Part shown: one piece after another, positions 23,880 to 32,752 of the stretch
How the letters are laid out: every line of letters starts with the position of its first letter
Position numbering within the stretch: the stretch's first letter is position 1
DNA from: Caldovatus sediminis
GTDB taxonomy: Bacteria; Pseudomonadota; Alphaproteobacteria; Acetobacterales; Acetobacteraceae
Reading direction: 5' to 3'
Assembly (NCBI RefSeq): GCF_014644455.1
Contig: NZ_BMKS01000014.1
Location: 1 to 64,000 of the forward strand
DNA length: 64,000 bases
Position numbers and translations under genes: made by a program
Notes under the pieces: model-generated
Seen by the model: the letters and a program-made list of their open reading frames with translations, nothing else
What the model was told of the DNA's origin: nothing
Database searches by the model: none

Positions 23880-23960
23880 GGAGCATGGTGGAAGCGGCGC
23901 AGAGAAAGGCGGCGGCATGGCGATGCGAACTGCCCTGACGACGCGCTCGGCGGCGCAGGC

Positions 23961-24099
23961 ATGATAATATTGCCAATATAGAACGTGTCGCTATTGCGCA
24001 TGTTATCAAAATTATGAGATGCTTTCGGACGAGCGTTGCATAAAAAACGACGGATATTTTAAGCTTTTAAGCATTGCCAATAACACAAAGGAGCAAATA
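23961..24099 (+). promoter_or_regulatory. AT-rich promoter/leader of the BON-domain gene
   Basis: A conspicuously AT-rich island in very GC-rich DNA. It contains the palindrome ATATTGCCAATAT (23967-23979, arms flanking a central C) and many TATA/AAAA tracts. It ends in an AAGGAG ribosome site before the ATG at 24100. The palindrome is a candidate operator; no factor can be assigned. Confidence 0.55.
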
Positions 24100-24762
24100 A
24101 TGATCTCATTATGGCGCAACGATTCTGCAATAAAGAGAGACGTCGAGGATGAAATAAAATATGATCCTTCTATTGAAAATAGCGATCAGATATCGGTTGC
24201 GGTGAAAGACGGAATCGTTACGCTTACCGGATTTGTCAAGAGATACGTCGATTCCTATTATGCAGAAAAGGCGGCGAAGCGCGTCGCCGGCGTCAAGGCG
24301 GTCGCCAACGACATCCAGGTGAAACTCCCCACCGAGCGGACCGATCCCGAGATCGCCGAGGAAGCGGTCAGGGCATTGAAGCGAGAACTCTGGAATGCCG
24401 CGGACAAGGTCAAGCCCGTCGTGAAGAACGGCTGGCTGACACTGGAGGGCGAGTGCGAATGGAACTACCAGAAGGAATGGGCCGAGCGTGCCGTCCGATC
24501 AATCCACGGCGTGAAGGGGATCACCAATCTTATCGTGGTCAAGCCGAAGGTGACCCCGTCTGACATCAAGAAGAAGATCGAGGATGCCCTGGTTCGAAAC
24601 GCCATGACAGACGCCGACCGGATCACCGTCGAGGTCGACGGCAGCAAGGTGACGCTGCGCGGGACGGTGCGTTCCTGGGTCGAGCGTCAGGAGGCCGAGC
24701 GCAGCGCCTGGGCGGCACCGGGCGTCGCGAGCGTGGAGAACAAGATAACGGTCGCTCCTTGA
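24100..24762 (+). CDS. Protein with three BON domains
   Basis: A 220-residue protein made of three consecutive BON domains (about 13-80, 85-152, 155-220), shown by repeats of IxVxVxDGxVTLxGxV type: SVAVKDGIVTLTGFV, VVKNGWLTLEGEC, VEVDGSKVTLRGTV. BON domains bind phospholipid or envelope components and occur in OsmY-like stress proteins; no signal peptide is seen here. The first 60 or so codons use A/T-ending codons (AAA, ATA, TAT, GAA), whereas the rest is GC-rich like its neighbours. The mosaic suggests transfer plus recombination, or strong selection on the 5' end. A shorter cytoplasmic role is possible. Confidence 0.85.
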   Translation: MISLWRNDSAIKRDVEDEIKYDPSIENSDQISVAVKDGIVTLTGFVKRYVDSYYAEKAAKRVAGVKAVANDIQVKLPTERTDPEIAEEAVRALKRELWNAADKVKPVVKNGWLTLEGECEWNYQKEWAERAVRSIHGVKGITNLIVVKPKVTPSDIKKKIEDALVRNAMTDADRITVEVDGSKVTLRGTVRSWVERQEAERSAWAAPGVASVENKITVAP

Positions 24763-25193
24763 ATATCGGCCGCGGCGTCGGGCCGGCCTCACGTCCTGCC
24801 TGTTCGCGGTCGAACATCGCCAGATGACGGTTGATCGCCTCGCGCAGCCGGACCCATCGCGCTAGGCCGTGCGTCGCGGCGGGAACTGTCGGGCAGCAGG
24901 CGCCGCGCGCGGCACGTAGCGGACCGCGTTGACGATCTGCGCAGCGGCCAGCCCCGCCGCCCTCGACGCGGCGCGGCAGGCAGCGGCGGGTCCGGGACCC
25001 GCCGCGCGTTGTCCGTCAGGGTTGCGGCGCCGCCGCAATCGCGCAGCGCAGGCCCGCGCGGCCATGCCGCCGCCGGGTGGCCGGGGTCCACGTCGCGTCG
25101 TTCGTCCGAGGTGCCGCAACCCGGTCGGACCACGCGGCAGCCCGGCCATCCGGCCCGCCCGGGCCCATATCGAACGCGAATCGAGGCGGACCA
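24763..25193. other. Intergenic, no supported gene
   Basis: About 430 bp with only Arg/Pro-rich shadow frames. A lone TTGATC half site at 24831 has no matching TCAA arm. No RNA gene seen. Confidence 0.5.
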
Positions 25194-25400
25194 TCAGTCC
25201 CTTGGCACCCAGCGGTCGCCCGATTTCCGGTAGCGCCGTTTCACGGCGCCCCATGCGATGCGGTGCAGCGTCGCCTCGTCGCCTTCGCCGCGCCTCGCCA
25301 GCCAGGCGTTGTTGAAGGCCGCCCGGTAGATGTCCTGGGCGTGCTCCGGCAGCACGCGGCGCAGACGCTCGGGCAGGTCGGCGTTGCTGGCGTAGGGCAT
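25194..25400 (-). CDS. ChaB-family protein
   Basis: A 68-residue protein matching ChaB, a small fold named as a putative cation-transport regulator: LPERLRRVLPEHAQDIYRAA followed by FNNAWLARRGEGDEATLHRI and AWGAVKRRY. The function is poorly established. The ATG at 25400 follows GGAGGG. It stands alone between long non-coding gaps. Similar small proteins often accompany stress genes in alphaproteobacteria. Confidence 0.82.
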   Translation of the reverse strand: MPYASNADLPERLRRVLPEHAQDIYRAAFNNAWLARRGEGDEATLHRIAWGAVKRRYRKSGDRWVPRD

Positions 25401-25903
25401 GGCTTCCCTCCCTCCTCTCGCCCGGACCGGTCGCGAGCAGAGCCGATCGGTCCGTTCCGCGGACCGGGGTTGCACCGCACCGGGTTTGCCGGAGGCTCCG
25501 ACCCCTGAGAAGGTGGAGGCGGACCCAGACGACCCCCGAACCGGGTTTCGCCGGAGGTCCGGCAGCGGGCGCCGCGGATGGTGCCGGAGCGGGGCGGCGA
25601 TCGGCTGCATGGCAGCGACGGTGCGCCCGCGGATGCGGCGGACCGGGCGCGAGCGGGACCGCGGGCGTGGCCGCCGCGGTCGGCACGCCGCGCCAGGCCA
25701 GCGAGAATCTGCGGAAGAGGTCCGCCGTTATCGCGCTGCGGAGCTCGACCGCCGCTCCAGACCATGATCGCCTTCCTCGACGATCGTCGTGGGACATGGG
25801 GGGGCCGAGCCGATCCGCCGGCCGCTGCCGATCGCGCCGTAGGCCTCGTCGGCCACCGTCGGTTCAGGCTGCGACCCGGTCGGCAGCTCTCTCCCGTCGC
25901 CCG
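25401..25903. other. Intergenic with an imperfect direct repeat
   Basis: About 500 bp without a supportable gene. It contains two similar copies of ACCGGGTTT(C)GCCGGAGG at 25479-25500 and 25540-25560. It separates the ChaB-like gene from the scoB stop codon; no terminator is obvious. Confidence 0.45.
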
Positions 25904-26557
25904 TCAGGCGGCCCTGGCCAGCGCCACCTCGTACTCCGCCTCGGTCTTCTCGCGCACCTCGGCCTCGCTGACGCCGGGCGCAAGCTCGATCAGGCGCATC
26001 CGCTCCGGCCCCTTGCGCGCGATCTCGAACACCGCGAGATCGGTGATCACGAGGTCCACCACCCGCGCGCCGGTCAGCGGCAGGGTGCAGCGCCTGAGCA
26101 GCTTCGGCTTGCCGCCGGCGGTGTGCTCCATCAGCACCACCACGCGCTTGACCCCGGCGACGAGGTCCATCGCCCCGCCCATGCCCTTCACCATCTTGCC
26201 CGGGATCATCCAGTTGGCGAGGTCGCCGTTCTGCGCCACCTGCAGCGCGCCGAGGATCGAGAGATCGATGTGCCCGCCGCGGATCATCCCGAAGGACTGG
26301 GCGGAATCGAAGTAGGAGCTGGTCGGCAGCTCGGTGATGGTCTGCTTGCCGGCGTTGATCAGGTCGGGGTCCTCCTCCCCCTCGAAGGGGAAGGGGCCGA
26401 GGCCGAGCATGCCGTTCTCGCTCTGGAGCTGCACGTTGATCCCGGACGGCACGTGGTTGGCGACCAGCGTCGGGATGCCGATGCCGAGATTGACGTAGAA
26501 CCCGTCCTGCAGCTCGCGCGCCGCGCGGGCGGCCATCTCGTCGCGGGTCCAGGGCAT
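25904..26557 (-). CDS. scoB: 3-oxoacid CoA-transferase subunit B
   Basis: A 217-residue beta subunit of a succinyl-CoA:3-ketoacid (acetoacetate) CoA-transferase. The catalytic glutamate is Glu47 in [12 protein letters not shown], and the loop [17 protein letters not shown] is the conserved N-terminus. It works as a heterotetramer with subunit A in ketone-body or acetoacetate use. The start lies 3 bp after the scoA stop codon. A beta-ketoadipate CoA-transferase (pcaJ) is the close alternative. Confidence 0.9.
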   Translation of the reverse strand: MPWTRDEMAARAARELQDGFYVNLGIGIPTLVANHVPSGINVQLQSENGMLGLGPFPFEGEEDPDLINAGKQTITELPTSSYFDSAQSFGMIRGGHIDLSILGALQVAQNGDLANWMIPGKMVKGMGGAMDLVAGVKRVVVLMEHTAGGKPKLLRRCTLPLTGARVVDLVITDLAVFEIARKGPERMRLIELAPGVSEAEVREKTEAEYEVALARAA

Positions 26558-26560
26558 GGC

Positions 26561-27292
26561 TCAGATCTCCTCGCCGGCGGCGGCGGCCGGCTCGCGCTTG
26601 CGGACGGTGCGCTGCTCGATGCGCTTCTCGTAGCCCGGCGGGCACTGAATGATGCGCTTCACGAACACGCCTGGGGTGTGGATGCAGTCCGGATCCATCT
26701 CGCCGGGCCGCACCAGGTGCTCGACCTGCGCCACCGTCACCTTCGCGGCGGTCGCCATGATCGGGTTGAAGTTGCGCGCGGTCTTGCGGTAGCGGAGGTT
26801 GCCCTCGGTATCGCCCATGTAGGCGTGGACGATGGCGAGGTCGGCGAACAGGCCGCGCTCCATCACGTAGGTCTCGCCGTCGAACTCGCGCGTCTCCTTG
26901 CCCTCGGCGACGGCGGTGCCGACGCCGGTGCGGGTGAAGAAGGCGGGGATGCCGGCGCCGCCGGCGCGGATGCGCTCGGCGAGGGTGCCCTGCGGGTTGA
27001 ACTCGATCTCCAGCTCGCCGGCGAGGTACTGGCGGGCGAATTCCGCGTTCTCGCCGACGTAGGAGGAGACCATCTTGCGGATCTGGCGCGTCTCCAGCAG
27101 CAGGCCGAGGCCGGCGCCGTCAATGCCCGCGTTGTTCGAGACGACGGTGAGGTCCTTCACCCCGCTCTCGCGGATCGCCTCGATCAGCAGCGCCGGGATG
27201 CCGCAGAGGCCGAAGCCGCCGGACATGATCGTCATCCCGTCGCGCAGCAGGCCGGCGAGCGCGGCTCTCGCGTCCGGATAGACCTTCCTCAT
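26561..27292 (-). CDS. scoA: 3-oxoacid CoA-transferase subunit A
   Basis: A 243-residue alpha subunit. The family block DGMTIMSGGFGLCGIPALLI near the N-terminus and EFNPQGTLAERIRAGGAGIP are diagnostic, as is FNPIMATAAKVTVAQVEHL. The start at 27292 has GGAGG upstream; a longer frame would reach back toward the tRNA gene and is not plausible. First gene of a two-gene leftward operon, divergent from tRNA-Ala. Confidence 0.92.
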   Translation of the reverse strand: MRKVYPDARAALAGLLRDGMTIMSGGFGLCGIPALLIEAIRESGVKDLTVVSNNAGIDGAGLGLLLETRQIRKMVSSYVGENAEFARQYLAGELEIEFNPQGTLAERIRAGGAGIPAFFTRTGVGTAVAEGKETREFDGETYVMERGLFADLAIVHAYMGDTEGNLRYRKTARNFNPIMATAAKVTVAQVEHLVRPGEMDPDCIHTPGVFVKRIIQCPPGYEKRIEQRTVRKREPAAAAGEEI

Positions 27293-27427
27293 CGGCGCAA
27301 CCTCCGCCTCCTGGTTCCCGCGTGGCCGCAAGCTAGTCGCGCGGGGCGGGCGAGGGAAGGGCGGGGCGAGGGGCCGAGGGCCTTGCCGGCGGCCGGGGCG
27401 GGCGCTATATCGCCGGCCGCTTCCCGG

Positions 27428-27503
27428 GGGGCCATAGCTCAGTTGGGAGAGCGCGTGAATGGCATTCACGAGGTCAGGGGTTCGACTCCCCTTGGCTCCA
27501 CCA
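27428..27503 (+). tRNA. tRNA-Ala (GGC anticodon)
   Basis: A 76-nt cloverleaf with encoded CCA. The acceptor stem is GGGGCCA paired with TGGCTCC, with discriminator A at 27500. The anticodon stem is CGTGA/TCACG with loop ATGGCAT, so the anticodon is GGC (alanine). The T-arm loop is GGTTCGACTCC-type. No integrase or att-like duplication is seen nearby. Confidence 0.97.
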
Positions 27504-28053
27504 GGACCGTCGCAATAACCAACGGCTTATCGGGCAACGGCTCATCGGGCGCCCGCAGGCCAGCGATCGGCCGGCGGGCGTTGTCTTTGCCGGTGCAACC
27601 CGACACCCGGAGCGCTCGGGGATGGCGCCCGGAACGGCCGGTTCACCCACTCGCCCGGAGTCGGAACGGGGCGCTGCCCTCGGCCGCACCGCCGATCTGC
27701 GCCGCGATCGGGACGTCTGCGCCGCGATCGGGGCGATCGCCGCTCCTGCGAGGCGTGGTCGCCCCCGTGCTCCGGACCGCCCGCGCGCGGGTCTCAGGCG
27801 CCTGGGTCGCCGCCGTCTCCCTCCTGCTCATGGTCCCATCTTCCCGGCGGCCGGGGCCTCCGCCAGACCCGGCGCGGCTCGCACCACGCCGCTCCGCCGA
27901 CCGGCGAATCAGCCATCAATCACCGAGGCTGCCCGTTGTGCAGGAGGGCGCCCCGCGGCGACCCCGGCACAGGTCCGCGCTTCTTGGCGTCACGCAAAGA
28001 ACCGGCCCCACCCGGCGCCGTTCCCTGGCCAGGCCCCGGAACGGAGACGCCTC
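27504..28053. other. Intergenic with a 20-bp tandem duplication
   Basis: About 550 bp with no supported gene. A 20-bp unit (TCTGCGCCGCGATCGGGACG) is repeated once with a single change at 27696-27735. The frames crossing this region are low-complexity. Confidence 0.5.
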
Positions 28054-28563
28054 ATGGCCAGCACCATCGACGACCTCTACACCACCGGCCTCGCCAACGC
28101 CCACGCGCTCGAGAACCAGGCGGTGCAGATGCTGAGCCGCCAGGCGGAGCGCCTGGAGAACTATCCGGAGCTGGCACAGAGGATGCGCGAGCACATCGAG
28201 GAATCGCGCCGCCACGCCGCCCGCCTCGACGAGATCCTCCGCGCCCGCGGCAGCGCGCCCTCCGCGCTCAAGGACGTCGGCCAGTCCATCATCGGCAGCC
28301 TCGCCGCGATGACCCATGCCGCCGCGCAAGACGAGGTCCTCAAGAACAGCTTCGCGAACTATGCCTTCGAGCACTACGAGATCGCCGCCTACCGCTCGCT
28401 GCTCGTCCTGGCCGACGCGGTTGGCGACGCCTGGGGGATGAAGTTGCTGCGCGAGAGCCTCGCGGAGGAGGAGCGCATGGCGCAGTGGATCGCCGATCAC
28501 CTCGAGCCGACGACGCGGACCTACATGCGGCTCGCCGCGACAGGGCAGAAGGCCGGCGTCTGA
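28054..28563 (+). CDS. DUF892 (YciF-type) ferritin-like protein
   Basis: A 169-residue all-helical protein of the DUF892/YciF family, ferritin-like stress proteins. Putative di-metal carboxylate/His residues appear in HALENQAV, HIEESRRHAARLDEI, FEHYEIAAYRSLL and LAEEERMAQWI. Starts with the typical DDLYTTGLANAHALEN. The ATG follows GGAG. It stands alone between the tRNA and Mla operon regions. Confidence 0.88.
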   Translation: MASTIDDLYTTGLANAHALENQAVQMLSRQAERLENYPELAQRMREHIEESRRHAARLDEILRARGSAPSALKDVGQSIIGSLAAMTHAAAQDEVLKNSFANYAFEHYEIAAYRSLLVLADAVGDAWGMKLLRESLAEEERMAQWIADHLEPTTRTYMRLAATGQKAGV

Positions 28564-28725
28564 GAGGCGTCGCCTCCCCCCTTCCGCCGGAAGCCGGACG
28601 CCTCCGTCCGCCGCCCGCCGGGCGGGGGCGCCGCCCCTCCGCGGCGCGGCCGCGCCGCGCACGAGAACGCGAAGAAGCGCTTGCGATCGGGGATTGATCC
28701 GGCACCCTGACGCCTCCCGCGCGTC

Positions 28726-29883
28726 ATGGAGCCTATGCCGACCGCAATCCCACCCCCGCCGGACCTTGCCCGGCTCGAGGCCCGACCCGAGGGACAGCGC
28801 CTGGTGCTGGCCTTCAGCGGCCGGCTCGACATCGAGGCCGCGGCGCGGCTCTGGCGGGCCGCGATGCGGGCCGCGGCGGACCGCCCGGCCGCGCGCGCCG
28901 GCGAGGTGGTGCTCGACCTCGCCGGCCTGACCGCCCTCGACAGCGCCGGCGCGACGCTGCTGCTCCGCATCGCGGAGGCGGCGGGGCCGCGCGCCGCCCG
29001 GTTCGAGGGCGCCAGCGCCGGCGTCGCGACCGTGCTCGCGCGCACCCGCGCCGCCCTCGCCGCGCCGGGCCCGCCGCCCGGCCCGCCCCCGCTCTCCCCG
29101 CTCGCCGCCCTCGGCAGGGCCGGGGTGGCGCGGATGCGCCGCTGGGTCGGCGGCATCGGCTTCCTCGGCGAGGCCGCCGCCGCCACGCTTCGCGCGCTGC
29201 GCCGTCCCGCCCTGGTGCGCGGCCGCGACGTGCTGCGCCACCTCGACGAGGTCGGCACCCGCGCCTTCCCGCTGACCGTGCTGCTCGGCACGCTGATCGG
29301 CGTCATCCTCGCCTTCCAGTCCTCCATCCCGATGCGCCGCTTCGGGGCGGAGGTGTTCATCCCGCAGCTCGTCGGCATCTCGCTGCTGCGCGAGCTCGGG
29401 CCGCTGCTCGCCGCCGTCATCCTCGCCGGGCGCACCGGCTCCGCCTTCGCCGCCGAGCTCGGGACGATGACGGTGAACGAGGAGGTCAGCGCGCTCCGCA
29501 TCATGGGCGTGGACCCCGTGGCGATGCTGGTGCTGCCGCGGCTCCTCGCCGCCACGCTCGCGATGCCGGTGCTGACGCTGCTGCTCGACCTCGCGGGCCT
29601 CGTCGGCATGGGCGCGGTGATGGGCACGCTCGGCTTCCCGCCGGCGGCGGTGCTCGCGCAGCTCGAGCAGGCGCTGAGCCTCGGCGACCTGCTGGGCGGG
29701 CTGTTCAAGGCGGCGGTGTTCGGGCTGGTGGTGGGCGGCATCGGCTGCCACGCCGGGCTCTCCGCCGGCATGGGGCCGCGCGCGGTGGGCGACGCCGCGA
29801 CCGCGGCGGTGGTCGGCGGCATCGTCGCCACGATCGTGCTCGACGGCCTCTTCGCCGTGCTGTTCTTCCGGCTCGGGCTGTGA
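28726..29883 (+). CDS. mlaE: MlaE-type ABC permease with fused STAS domain
   Basis: A 385-residue inner-membrane protein. Residues about 20-110 form a STAS domain (VVLDLAGLTALDSAGATLLL), as in MlaB but fused. The rest is an MlaE permease with TFP-type motifs LGTLIGVILAFQSSIPMRRF, ELGPLLAAVILAGRTGSAFA and GTMTVNEEVSALRIMGVDP. Role: phospholipid or lipid transport between outer and inner membranes. It heads a four-gene operon; the next gene starts with a GTG overlapping its stop codon. An ATG at 28735 is an alternative start. Confidence 0.9.
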   Translation: MEPMPTAIPPPPDLARLEARPEGQRLVLAFSGRLDIEAAARLWRAAMRAAADRPAARAGEVVLDLAGLTALDSAGATLLLRIAEAAGPRAARFEGASAGVATVLARTRAALAAPGPPPGPPPLSPLAALGRAGVARMRRWVGGIGFLGEAAAATLRALRRPALVRGRDVLRHLDEVGTRAFPLTVLLGTLIGVILAFQSSIPMRRFGAEVFIPQLVGISLLRELGPLLAAVILAGRTGSAFAAELGTMTVNEEVSALRIMGVDPVAMLVLPRLLAATLAMPVLTLLLDLAGLVGMGAVMGTLGFPPAAVLAQLEQALSLGDLLGGLFKAAVFGLVVGGIGCHAGLSAGMGPRAVGDAATAAVVGGIVATIVLDGLFAVLFFRLGL

Positions 29884-30695
29884 GCGCCGCCGCGGCAGGG
29901 ACGGCACCGCCGCCGGCGGGGGCCGCCGCGGGAGAGCCGGTGATCCGCGTGCGCGACCTCGCCGCGCGCTTCGGCGAGCGCACGATCTTCGAGCACGTCT
30001 CCTTCGAGGTCCGCCGCGGCGAGGTCTTCGTCATCCTCGGCGGCTCGGGCTGCGGCAAGTCCACCCTTCTCAAGCTGATGGTCGGGCTGTACGAGCCGGC
30101 GGCCGGCTCGGTCGAGGTCCTCGGCCGGGTGCTCGCCGCGGCGGAGGGCGACCGGGCCGTGGCAGGGCGCGAGCGGCGCGCCCTGCTGCGCCGGATCGGC
30201 GTGATGTGGCAGTCCGGCGCCCTGTTCGGCTCCATGACCCTGGCGGAGAACGTGGAACTGCCGATCGAGGAGCACACCGACCTGCCGCGCGAGGCCCGCG
30301 CCCTGCTCGCGCGCGCCAAGCTCGGCCTGGTCGGGCTGTCGGAGGCGGCGGAGCGGCTGCCGGCCGAGCTCTCGGGCGGCATGGTCAAGCGCGCCGGGAT
30401 CGCACGCGCCATGGCGCTCGACCCGCCGCTCCTGTTCCTCGACGAGCCCTCGGCCGGGCTCGACCCGATCACCTCGGCCGGGCTCGACAGGCTGATCCGC
30501 GAGCTCGCGCGCGACCTCGGCACCACCTTCGTCGTGGTGACGCACGAGCTGCAGTCCATCCTCGCCATCGGCGACCGCTGCATCATGCTCGACAGGGAGG
30601 CGAAGGGCGTGATCGCCGAGGGCGACCCGCGCCGGCTGCGCGAGGAGAGCACGCACCCGACGGTGCGCGCCTTCTTCCGGCGGGAGGCCGCCTGA
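29880..30695 (+). CDS. mlaF: MlaF-type ABC ATPase
   Basis: A 271-residue ATPase for the MCE lipid transporter. Walker A is GGSGCGKST (54-62), the signature LSGGMVKRAGIARAMALDP, Walker B LLFLDEPSAGLDP and H-loop VVTHELQS; the GMVKR signature and GVMWQSGALFGSMTL Q-loop are typical of MlaF. It starts with GTG in a GTGA overlap with mlaE and is followed after 1 bp by the MCE gene. Confidence 0.92.
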   Translation: MSAAAAGTAPPPAGAAAGEPVIRVRDLAARFGERTIFEHVSFEVRRGEVFVILGGSGCGKSTLLKLMVGLYEPAAGSVEVLGRVLAAAEGDRAVAGRERRALLRRIGVMWQSGALFGSMTLAENVELPIEEHTDLPREARALLARAKLGLVGLSEAAERLPAELSGGMVKRAGIARAMALDPPLLFLDEPSAGLDPITSAGLDRLIRELARDLGTTFVVVTHELQSILAIGDRCIMLDREAKGVIAEGDPRRLREESTHPTVRAFFRREAA

Positions 30696-30696
30696 G

Positions 30697-31749
30697 ATGC
30701 CGCAGCACGCCGCCGCGCGCGCCCTCTACGTCCGGGTGGGGACGCTGATCCTGGTCGGCATCGGCCTCGCCGTGGGCTTCGTGCTGTTCCTCGCCTCGGG
30801 CGAGCTCGGCCGGCAGACGGCGACCTACGAGACCTACATCGGGGAAACCGTGCAGGGCCTCGATGTCGGCGCCCCGGTGCGCTTCCGCGGCGTCGCGGTC
30901 GGGCGCGTCACCGAGATCGGGCTGACCGCGGCCGAGTACCGCCGCACCGACGGCCTGCCCTTCGCCGACGCCTACCAGCTCGTGCTGGTGCGCTTCGCCC
31001 TCGACACGGCGCGGACCGGCGGCATGCCCTCGATGCCGGAGGCGATCCGCCTCGGCCTCCGGGTGCGCCTCGCCTCGCAGGGCATCACCGGCGTGAACTA
31101 CCTGGAGATCGACTACGTCGCCAACCCCGAGCGCTTCCCGCCGCGCGACGTGCCCTGGCAGCCGCGCTACCCCTACATCCCCGCCATGCCCTCCACCGTC
31201 GCGCAGGTGACGAGCGCGGCGGAGGCGCTGGTCGCCCGGCTGCAGCAGCTCGACCTCGAGGGGCTGATCGGCAACCTCGCCGGGCTGAGCGCCGACCTGC
31301 GCGGGCAGCTCGCCCGCGCCGACCTCGCCCGCACCGTGGCCGAGGCCCAGGAGGCGGCGGCCGCGGCGCGCGAGGCGATCCGCGCGGCCGAGCTGCCGGA
31401 GACGCTGCGCGCCGTGCGCGAGGCCGCGCGCAGCGTCCGGGAGGCGGGCGACGCCGCCGAGGCGCTGGTCGCCGGGCCGGACATCCGCGCCGCGGTGGTC
31501 AACACCGCGCAGGCCACCGCGGAGATGCGCACCGCCCTCGCCCGCCTGCCGCAGGCCATCGCCGCGCTCGAGGCGACGGTGCGGGCCGCGCGCGTCGCCA
31601 CCACCGACACCCAGGCGGAGCTGGCGCCGATCCTGCGCGACCTGCGCGTGACGGCGCAGAACCTTCGCGACACGACGGAGCTGCTGCGCCGCTCGCCCTC
31701 GCAGGCGCTGTTCGGCGCGCCGCCGCCGCCCAATCCGGACCGCCGCTGA
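30697..31749 (+). CDS. mlaD: MCE-domain substrate-binding protein (MlaD-like)
   Basis: A 350-residue inner-membrane-anchored periplasmic protein. One N-terminal membrane helix (about 13-34) is followed by an MCE/MlaD domain (about 42-145; ETVQGLDVGAPVRFRGVAVG, LRVRLASQGITGVNYLEID). A long Ala-rich helical region follows (about 165-330) that would form the coiled-coil needle seen in long MCE proteins. It is longer than E. coli MlaD. Its stop shares a base with the next start (TGATG). Confidence 0.9.
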   Translation: MPQHAAARALYVRVGTLILVGIGLAVGFVLFLASGELGRQTATYETYIGETVQGLDVGAPVRFRGVAVGRVTEIGLTAAEYRRTDGLPFADAYQLVLVRFALDTARTGGMPSMPEAIRLGLRVRLASQGITGVNYLEIDYVANPERFPPRDVPWQPRYPYIPAMPSTVAQVTSAAEALVARLQQLDLEGLIGNLAGLSADLRGQLARADLARTVAEAQEAAAAAREAIRAAELPETLRAVREAARSVREAGDAAEALVAGPDIRAAVVNTAQATAEMRTALARLPQAIAALEATVRAARVATTDTQAELAPILRDLRVTAQNLRDTTELLRRSPSQALFGAPPPPNPDRR

Positions 31750-32456
31750 TGCCTCCTCCGACCGCGCCCGCATTCCCGCCGCCGCGCCGCCTCCCGCGGC
31801 GGGCGCCCCGCGCCTCGCGCCGCCTCGTCGTCGGCGCCGCCGCGCTCGCCCTGCTGCCGGGCGGCTGCCAGGTGCTGCCGGACCGGCCCTATGTGGAGAC
31901 GCGGCGCTTTCCCCTGCAGCCGCGCCGCGCCGCCGCGACCGGAACCGGCGCGTCGGACCCCGCCGGCCGGCGCAAGGTGCTGATGCTCCGCCTGGTCCGC
32001 GCCGCGCCCGGGCTGGAGCAGCGGGGCCTGCGCACCCTGCGGGCCGACGGCAGCGTGCACGTGGACTTCTACAACGAGTGGACGGCGCCGCCGGCCGAGC
32101 TGGCGGAGGAGGCGATGCGCCGCTGGCTCACCGAATCGGGCCTGTTCTCGGCGGTCACCACGCCCGGCTCGCGCGCCGAGCCCGACCTGGTGCTGGAGAT
32201 GGAGCTGACCGCGCTGTTCGCGGACCTGCGCGACGGCGGCGCGGCACGGGTGGAGATGTCCGGCGTGCTGCTCGACGGGCAGGGCCGGGTGCTCGCCCAG
32301 CTCTCGCCGCGCGGCGAGGTGGCGCTGCCGCGCGAGGCGACGGCCGCCGCCGTCGGCCACGGCGATCCGCCGCCCGAGGCGATCGCCGGCGCGATCGAGG
32401 CCGCGCTGGCCGAGGCGCTGGCCGCGCTGGAGCGGATGCTCGGCCGCTATGCGTGA
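31749..32456 (+). CDS. ABC-transport auxiliary lipoprotein (PqiC/YmbA-like)
   Basis: A 235-residue lipoprotein with an Arg-rich start and lipobox LLPGGC, lipidated Cys at residue 40. The rest resembles the ABC_trans_aux/PqiC family (VLMLRLVRAAPGLEQRGL, VDFYNEWTAPPAELAEEAMR, LTESGLFSAVT). Probably an outer-membrane partner that completes the lipid-transport route of the Mla/MCE operon; MlaC is not encoded here. Confidence 0.82.
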   Translation: MPPPTAPAFPPPRRLPRRAPRASRRLVVGAAALALLPGGCQVLPDRPYVETRRFPLQPRRAAATGTGASDPAGRRKVLMLRLVRAAPGLEQRGLRTLRADGSVHVDFYNEWTAPPAELAEEAMRRWLTESGLFSAVTTPGSRAEPDLVLEMELTALFADLRDGGAARVEMSGVLLDGQGRVLAQLSPRGEVALPREATAAAVGHGDPPPEAIAGAIEAALAEALAALERMLGRYA

Positions 32457-32490
32457 GCGGCCGGCGGCACGCCGGCGCACGCGGGTGTTC

Positions 32491-32507
32491 CCCGCCCGCG
32501 GGGCGGG
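32491..32507 (+). terminator. Hairpin after the Mla/MCE operon
   Basis: CCCGCCC and GGGCGGG form a perfect 7-bp stem with a 3-nt loop, about 35 bp past the last stop codon of the operon. There is no U-tract, so termination activity is inferred from position only. Confidence 0.4.
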
Positions 32508-32752
32508 TCGCGGCGACCGCCATCGGTGGGACGAGCCCTGCCTGTCCGATCGGCGGGTGCGTTATGATGTCGGCCGCACCCAGGAACGGCGGCAGGCGAG
32601 CATCTGCCCGCCGCGCGGTCCCGGGCTCCGCCGACGGTCCGGCCTCGACGGGGACCGAGGGCGCCCGAGGGGCGGTGCCCGGGCGGAGGCGGGGTCGGCG
32701 CGGCCCCGCTCCGTCGTCTCGCAGACGCGCACGGAAAGGATCACGACCGGCC

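Noticed and set aside
24831-24844. TTGATCGCCTCGCG as another FixK box
   Set aside because: Only the left half site is present; there is no TCAA arm and no gene correctly placed downstream.
27428-28053. tRNA-Ala as an integration site of a genomic island
   Set aside because: No integrase, no repeat of the tRNA 3' end, and downstream genes are ordinary chromosomal types. The 20-bp tandem duplication is local only.
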